Source: Gemmatimonadota bacterium (lineage in GTDB: Bacteria > Gemmatimonadota > Gemmatimonadetes > Gemmatimonadales > Gemmatimonadaceae). Taken from it: DNA of 64,000 bases. This document shows positions 59,944-64,000 of this stretch, piece by piece. Position 1 is the stretch's first letter; every line of letters starts with the position of its first letter. The position numbers were made by a program, and so were the translations under genes. The notes below the pieces were generated by a model. The model was not told the DNA's origin. It did not search any database and worked only from the letters and a program-made list of their open reading frames with translations. The stretch covers positions 372,001 through 436,000 of the forward strand of contig JAIUOB010000004.1 of NCBI GenBank assembly GCA_020161135.1, in the 5' to 3' direction.

Positions 59944-61476
59944 GTGTCCCTCGTCGAGTGCGTCCCGAATTTCTCGGAAGGCCGTGATCCGGCCGTCATC
60001 ACCGCCATTCGCGATGCCATCGCCGCCACGGCCGGCGCGCACGTCCTCGACGTCTCGAGCGACCCGTCGCACCACCGCACGGTCATCACCTTCGTGGCGA
60101 GCCTCGAGGCGGCCGTGCCGGCGGCCTTCGCGGCCATGCAGGTCGCACGCGATCGCATCGACCTGACGCGGCACCAGGGCGAGCACCCACGCATCGGCGC
60201 CACCGACGTGGTGCCGTTCATCCCGCTCGACGGCTGCACCATGGACGACTGCATCGCGCTCGCCCGTGAACTCGGCCAGCGCGCGTGGACGGAGCTCGGC
60301 ATCCCCGTGTACCTCTACGAGCGCGCGGCCACGACACCGGCGCGCGAGAACCTGGCCGACGTACGCCGCGGCGAGTTCGAGGGGCTGCGCGACGAGGTGC
60401 GCACCAACGCCGCGCGACGCCCGGACTTCGGCGACGCAGCGCTGCACCCCACCGCCGGCGCCACCGCGGTCGGTGCGCGCCCCTTCCTCGTCGCCTACAA
60501 CGTCTACCTGGGCGACAAGGCCAACCTGCCGGTCGCCAAGGAGGTCGCGAAGGCCATCCGTGGCTCCTCCGGCGGCCTGCGCTACGTGAAGGGGCTCGGC
60601 CTCGAGGTCGACGGACAGGCGCAGGTGTCGATGAACCTCGTCGACACGGAGAAGACGCCGCTGCATCGCGTCTTCGAGCACGTGAAGACCGAGGCGCTCG
60701 CGCACGGCGTGGCGCCCACCTGGAGTGAGATCGTGGGCCTCGTGCCGGAACGCGTCCTCCTCGAGGCCGGCGCGCGGCACGTGCAGCTCCGCGGCTTCTC
60801 GAAGGCCATGCTCCTCGAAACCAAGGTGCGTGAAGCCGTGGCCGGTGGCGAAAGCACCGACACCTTCGCGGCCCGTGTCGCGGCCCCCGAACCCACCCCC
60901 GGCGGCGGCAGCGTGGCCGCGCTGGCCGGCAGCCTCGGCGCCGCGCTCGCGCAGATGGTCGCGGGGCTCACGGTGGGCAAGAAGAAGTACGCCGCCGTCG
61001 AGGACGCGATGAAGGACGGCGCCCTGCGCGCCTCGGCGCTGCGTCGCCAACTCGCCGGCCTCGTGCAGCGCGATGCCGACGCCTACGAGCGCGTGCGTGC
61101 CGGCTACACCATGCCCAAGGAGACCGACCACGATCGCGCGCTGCGCGCGATCGCCATTCGCGAAGGGCTCATCTTTGCGGCCGAGGTGCCGCTCGAGACG
61201 GCGCAGGCCGCCGCCGACGTCGCGGTGCTCGCCGCCGACATGGCCGAGCAGGGCAACACCAACGCCGTCTCCGACGCCTGTGTCGGTGCGCTGCTCGCGC
61301 TCGCAGCCTGCAAGGGCGCGGCCTTCAACGTGCGCATCAACGTGGCATCGCTCGACAGTGACGGCGCCGCCCGCGGTGCCGCCCTCGCCGAGTCCGCAGC
61401 GGCCTGCGTCGCCACCGCCACCGCCGCAGCCGCCCGGGCCGAGGCGGCGGCCGAGCGCGCCATGACGCCGGCCTGA
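59944..61476 (+). CDS. ftcD: Bifunctional formimidoyltransferase-cyclodeaminase
   Basis: The 510-residue protein has an N-terminal glutamate formimidoyltransferase domain (VSLVECVPNFSEG, DLTRHQGEHPRIGATD, TAGATAVGARPFLVAYNVYL, SMNLVDTEKTPL; about 1-300). A C-terminal cyclodeaminase domain follows (EPTPGGGSVAALAGSLGAAL through VALETAQ-like helices; about 315-510). The two activities move a formimino group from formiminoglutamate to folate and then release ammonia, linking histidine breakdown to folate. No histidine-utilisation (hut) gene is nearby. The GTG at 59944 fits the family start and lacks a strong ribosome-binding site. Its stop and the next start share one base (TGATG). Confidence 0.94.
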   Translation: MSLVECVPNFSEGRDPAVITAIRDAIAATAGAHVLDVSSDPSHHRTVITFVASLEAAVPAAFAAMQVARDRIDLTRHQGEHPRIGATDVVPFIPLDGCTMDDCIALARELGQRAWTELGIPVYLYERAATTPARENLADVRRGEFEGLRDEVRTNAARRPDFGDAALHPTAGATAVGARPFLVAYNVYLGDKANLPVAKEVAKAIRGSSGGLRYVKGLGLEVDGQAQVSMNLVDTEKTPLHRVFEHVKTEALAHGVAPTWSEIVGLVPERVLLEAGARHVQLRGFSKAMLLETKVREAVAGGESTDTFAARVAAPEPTPGGGSVAALAGSLGAALAQMVAGLTVGKKKYAAVEDAMKDGALRASALRRQLAGLVQRDADAYERVRAGYTMPKETDHDRALRAIAIREGLIFAAEVPLETAQAAADVAVLAADMAEQGNTNAVSDACVGALLALAACKGAAFNVRINVASLDSDGAARGAALAESAAACVATATAAAARAEAAAERAMTPA

Positions 61477-61886
61477 TGCCCAGCGCACGGCGCCTCCTCG
61501 TCGCGGCCATTGCGTTCACGGCCGTCGGCACGACCGCCTGCCACCGCGTCGCCTCGCGCCCGCCAGCCGGGGGAGAGGCTGCCGTCGGCCCGCGCCCCGT
61601 CGTGCCCGGCGACAAGTGCGACCCGCGCAACCCGTCGGCGTCGCTCACCGGGCGCGTGATGCTCACGTTCACCGGCGCGTCGAGCGGAGAGGCCGTCATT
61701 CGCATCGAAGGGCCCGAGCCCCGCGCCACCGTGCGCGTGCCCGTCGCCGAAGGCACCCTGATGGAACTGCGGGAAGGGCGCTATATCCTGCACATCGCGG
61801 TCAATGGCTATCGCAGCGTCGATCAGCCCGTGGCCGTCGTGTGCGGCAAGGACATCAACCTCCCGGTCCCCCTCTCCCGCCGATAG
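61476..61886 (+). CDS. Small lipoprotein with carboxypeptidase-regulatory-like (PEGA-type) domain
   Basis: The 136-residue protein begins with a lipoprotein signal (LVAAIAFTAVGTTAC, Cys at about residue 22). A beta-rich domain follows with VMLTFTGASSGEAVIRIEG and LREGRYILHIAVNGYRS, which looks like a PEGA or carboxypeptidase-regulatory-like beta-sandwich. No enzyme motif is visible. It follows ftcD with a one-base overlap and precedes a plug-like protein gene by 7 bases, suggesting one unit. Confidence 0.75.
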   Translation: MPSARRLLVAAIAFTAVGTTACHRVASRPPAGGEAAVGPRPVVPGDKCDPRNPSASLTGRVMLTFTGASSGEAVIRIEGPEPRATVRVPVAEGTLMELREGRYILHIAVNGYRSVDQPVAVVCGKDINLPVPLSRR

Positions 61887-61893
61887 GCCCGCC

Positions 61894-62727
61894 ATGCGCT
61901 TCCCGTTGCGCGCGATGCCCGCCGTGTTCGTCGTCAGTGCGATGGCCACATTCGGCGCCGCGCCCGGGGTGCATGCGCAGGCCGCAGCCAGGAGTGCGGT
62001 GGTCACGGGCACCATCCTCGCCGACTCCACCGAACGCCCCATCGAGGGGGCCGAGATCGTCCTGGGCGAGAACGCGGCCCGCGCGCGCAGCGATTCCGCC
62101 GGCATCTTCACGCTCGCGGCGGTCGCGCCCGGCACCTATCGCCTCGTCGTGCGCGCCTTCGGCTATCACCCGTTCAACACCACGGTCACGCTCGGCGCCG
62201 GGCAGCGCTTCGAGGCCGACCTGCTCCTCACGCGCGCCCCGCAGCAGCTCGGCACCGTCGACGTCAGCACCGACGCCATCACGCGCGCGCGGTGGCGCGA
62301 TGACTTCAACGAACGGCGCCGCCTCGGCATCGGCCACTTCATCGACGAGGACGTGCTCAGCAAGGCCGAGGGCAAGAGTTGGGCGTCCAACATCGTCGGA
62401 CGCGTGCCGGGGATCCGCATCATCATGTACAATGGGCGCCAATCGTTCGCGTCCACACGCGGCGTCATCAGCTTCGGCAACTCGCCAGGCGGCGACAGCT
62501 TCGACAAGATGCAGGGCGCACCCATCGCCTGCTATGTGGCGATCGTCATCGATGACCTGGTGCGGTATGGCAGCGCGGTCGGCGAGCCACTCCTCGACAT
62601 CACGCAGATCGAGCCCGGATCGATCGCGGCGGCCGAGTACTACACGCCGTCCACGGTGCCCACGCGCTTCAACCGCGGCGGCAACGCGCCCTGCGGCACG
62701 CTCGTGCTCTGGCGCCGGCGCAACTGA
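61894..62727 (+). CDS. Secreted protein with regulatory domain and TonB-plug-like domain, no barrel
   Basis: The 277-residue protein has a signal peptide (cleavage near VHAQ), a carboxypeptidase-regulatory-like domain (VTGTILADSTERPIEGAEI; about 37-115), and a region (GKSWASNIVGRVPGIRIIMYNGRQS to PCGTLVLWRRRN; about 165-277) that resembles the plug domain of TonB receptors. There is no following barrel, so it cannot be a complete receptor. Such small plug-bearing proteins recur in Gemmatimonadota and related groups, with unknown function. The N-terminal ATG at 61894 follows the previous gene by 7 bases. Confidence 0.78.
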   Translation: MRFPLRAMPAVFVVSAMATFGAAPGVHAQAAARSAVVTGTILADSTERPIEGAEIVLGENAARARSDSAGIFTLAAVAPGTYRLVVRAFGYHPFNTTVTLGAGQRFEADLLLTRAPQQLGTVDVSTDAITRARWRDDFNERRRLGIGHFIDEDVLSKAEGKSWASNIVGRVPGIRIIMYNGRQSFASTRGVISFGNSPGGDSFDKMQGAPIACYVAIVIDDLVRYGSAVGEPLLDITQIEPGSIAAAEYYTPSTVPTRFNRGGNAPCGTLVLWRRRN

Positions 62728-62736
62728 CGCGCCGGC
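62714..62736. terminator. Short hairpin between convergent genes
   Basis: GCCGGCGC (62714-62721) pairs with GCGCCGGC (62729-62736) around a 7-base loop that includes the stop codon of the plug-like gene. No T-run is present. It lies between this gene and the convergent map gene, so it is a plausible weak terminator. Confidence 0.45.
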
Positions 62737-62745
62737 AGGGCGTCG

Positions 62746-63519
62746 TCAGCCCAGCGTGAGGATGCGCGGGCCCTGCTCGGTGATGGCGACCGTGTGCTCG
62801 AAGTGCGCCGACCGCTTGCCGTCGGCTGTCACCACCGTCCACTTGTCGCTGAGCGTGCGCGTCTTGGCGGTGCCCACATTGACCATCGGTTCGATCGCGA
62901 TGGTGAGCCCCACGCTCAGCTTGCGGCCGCGCTTGGGCTTGCCGTAGTTCGGCACCTGCAGCTCTTCGTGCGGCGAGAACCCGACACCGTGTCCGACGAG
63001 CTCACGCACGACGGAGAAGCCGGCGGCCTCCACCACACTCTGCACGGCCGCACCGATATCGCCGACGTGATTCTCGGGGATCGCCGCCGCCATGCCGGCG
63101 TCCAGCGATGCACGCGTCACGTCGAGCAGGCGCTGGGTCTGCGCGTCGATGGTGCCCACGGGCACGGTGATCGCCGCGTCCGTGTACATCCCATCGAGCT
63201 TGACGCCCACATCGAGGGTGACGATGTCACCGTCGTGCAGCACACGCTTCCGCGACGGGATGCCATGCACGATCTCCTCATTGATGGAGATGCACGCGCT
63301 CCCCGGGAATCCATAGAGCCCCTTGAACGCCGGCTCGGCGCCCGCGTGGCCGCGAATGAAGGCCTCGCACAGCGCATCGAGCTCACCGGTCGTCACGCCG
63401 GGGGCGACATGCGCCTTCAGGTGCTGCAGCGTCGCCTGCAGGACCGCGCCGCCGCGCGCCATGATCTCGATCTCGCGCGGCGACTTGAGCAACGTCCCGG
63501 GGGCTGCGGTACCGAACAT
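62746..63519 (-). CDS. map: Methionine aminopeptidase, type I
   Basis: The 257-residue enzyme removes the start methionine from new proteins. The five metal ligands of the pita-bread fold can be placed: Asp in TLDVGV, Asp in MYTDAAIT, His in GHGVGFSPHEE, Glu in IAIEPMV, and Glu in HFEHTV. It lacks an N-terminal zinc-finger extension, as in type Ia enzymes. The ATG at 63519 starts 7 bases after the adk stop, giving the adk-map pair usual at the end of the ribosomal-protein/secY cluster. Confidence 0.97.
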   Translation of the reverse strand: MFGTAAPGTLLKSPREIEIMARGGAVLQATLQHLKAHVAPGVTTGELDALCEAFIRGHAGAEPAFKGLYGFPGSACISINEEIVHGIPSRKRVLHDGDIVTLDVGVKLDGMYTDAAITVPVGTIDAQTQRLLDVTRASLDAGMAAAIPENHVGDIGAAVQSVVEAAGFSVVRELVGHGVGFSPHEELQVPNYGKPKRGRKLSVGLTIAIEPMVNVGTAKTRTLSDKWTVVTADGKRSAHFEHTVAITEQGPRILTLG

Positions 63520-63525
63520 CTGGCC

Positions 63526-64000
63526 TCAGGCCAGGCCGAGCGCCGTATGCACGCGCGCTTCGACCTCGTCGAGCGCGCCCAGCGCATCGACATGCACGAG
63601 GTTGGCGCCACGCGACTCGTACCAGTTCACGACCGGTGACGTCTGGTCGCGATAGACCTGCATTCGCTTGCGGATCGACTCCGGTTCGTCGTCGCGGCGC
63701 CGGACGAGCGTCCCCTGCGGGTCGTGCCCGTCGATGTTGCACTTCTCGCCGGGCGCGCGACCGAAGAAGGGGCGCTGACATACGTCGCACGTCGTGCGAC
63801 CGCTCAGCCGCCGCACGAGCTCATCCTCGTCGATGTCGAAGAGCAGCACGGCATCGAGCTTGCGCCCGAGGGCGGCCAGCGTCTCACCGAGGCCATCGGC
63901 CTGCGGTGTGGTGCGCACCACGCCGTCGAGGATGGCGCCACGCGCCGCCGTCGGCGACGCGAGCGCTTCCTTCATGATGCCCATGATCACGGCGTCGGGC
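63526..64000 (-). CDS. adk: Adenylate kinase, C-terminal part (5' end off right edge)
   Basis: The frame enters from the right edge and ends at 63526, so the N-terminal P-loop is outside the window. It starts in the PDAVIMGIMKEAL segment and contains the GRTTCDVCQRPFF LID domain, the FDIDEDELVRRL and RRRDDEPESIRKRM segments, then the C-terminal helix. The LID has CxxC and a third cysteine (KCNIDGHD), suggesting a zinc-type lid (Cys, Cys, Cys and Asp). The enzyme equilibrates AMP and ATP with ADP. It precedes map by 6 bases. Confidence 0.95.
   Translation of the reverse strand, partial: PDAVIMGIMKEALASPTAARGAILDGVVRTTPQADGLGETLAALGRKLDAVLLFDIDEDELVRRLSGRTTCDVCQRPFFGRAPGEKCNIDGHDPQGTLVRRRDDEPESIRKRMQVYRDQTSPVVNWYESRGANLVHVDALGALDEVEARVHTALGLA

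Overview
This 64 kb window is high-GC chromosomal DNA. I read it as a Gemmatimonadota-type bacterium (Gemmatimonas-like), an inference from gene content. It carries a cobalamin-dependent class II ribonucleotide reductase, a tricorn-like S41 peptidase, sortilin/BNR 'glycosyl hydrolase' repeats, a PEP-CTERM protein, TonB-linked outer-membrane proteins with carboxypeptidase-regulatory domains, many lipoproteins and a YpdA-type flavoprotein. Most genes are on the minus strand in tight operons with 4-bp ATGA or GTGA overlaps. No tRNA, rRNA, CRISPR array, transposase or prophage gene was seen.

Layout. 1-952 is the 5' part of an Mrr-like restriction protein whose nuclease end lies off the left edge. 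1.3-5 kb holds nrdJ and a gamma-carbonic anhydrase. 5-10.2 kb holds an unusual outer-membrane zinc peptidase/propeller/barrel protein and an N-acetylmuramoyl-L-alanine amidase. 10.3-15.3 kb holds a PP2C phosphatase facing a muropeptide-recycling operon (murQ-anmK-GH3). 15.4-23.3 kb holds an outer-membrane protein, gamma-glutamyltransferase, a glycine-zipper lipoprotein, CcdA, a Fur-type regulator, an Ala/Pro-rich protein, an aminotransferase and a PEP-CTERM protein with a near-perfect sigma-54 promoter. 23.7-33.5 kb holds the tricorn-like protease, PriA, a dipeptide epimerase, a zinc-ribbon Ser/Thr kinase, CorA and an HDAC-like deacetylase.

33.5-41.9 kb is a chained operon built on MoxR ATPase, DUF58, BatA-like and DUF4159 proteins, led by two small unrecognised proteins, one of them ubiquitin-fold-like. 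42-46.1 kb is a phytase plus TonB-receptor pair. 46.2-49.8 kb holds a sortilin-like BNR protein and a small lipoprotein. 50-59 kb is housekeeping: glycyl-tRNA synthetase, YpdA, purA, DUF456, HDOD, a DapA-like aldolase, pilT and trpS. 59-62.7 kb holds an inositol-monophosphatase-like enzyme, FtcD and two small envelope proteins. 62.7-64 kb holds map and the 3' part of adk, the usual end of a secY-adk-map cluster continuing off the right edge.

Themes: cell-wall turnover and recycling (amidase, murQ, anmK, GH3, dipeptide epimerase), Ser/Thr phospho-signalling (PP2C, kinase) and surface nutrient acquisition (phytase/TonB receptor). The most unusual points are the MoxR operon with its ubiquitin-like member, the sigma-54-controlled orphan PEP-CTERM gene with interleaved upstream inverted repeats, the terminator-like hairpin placed just before purA, and the gluzincin-propeller-barrel protein. 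Many start codons were moved inward from the longest frame, using signal peptides, ribosome-binding sites and 4-bp overlaps.
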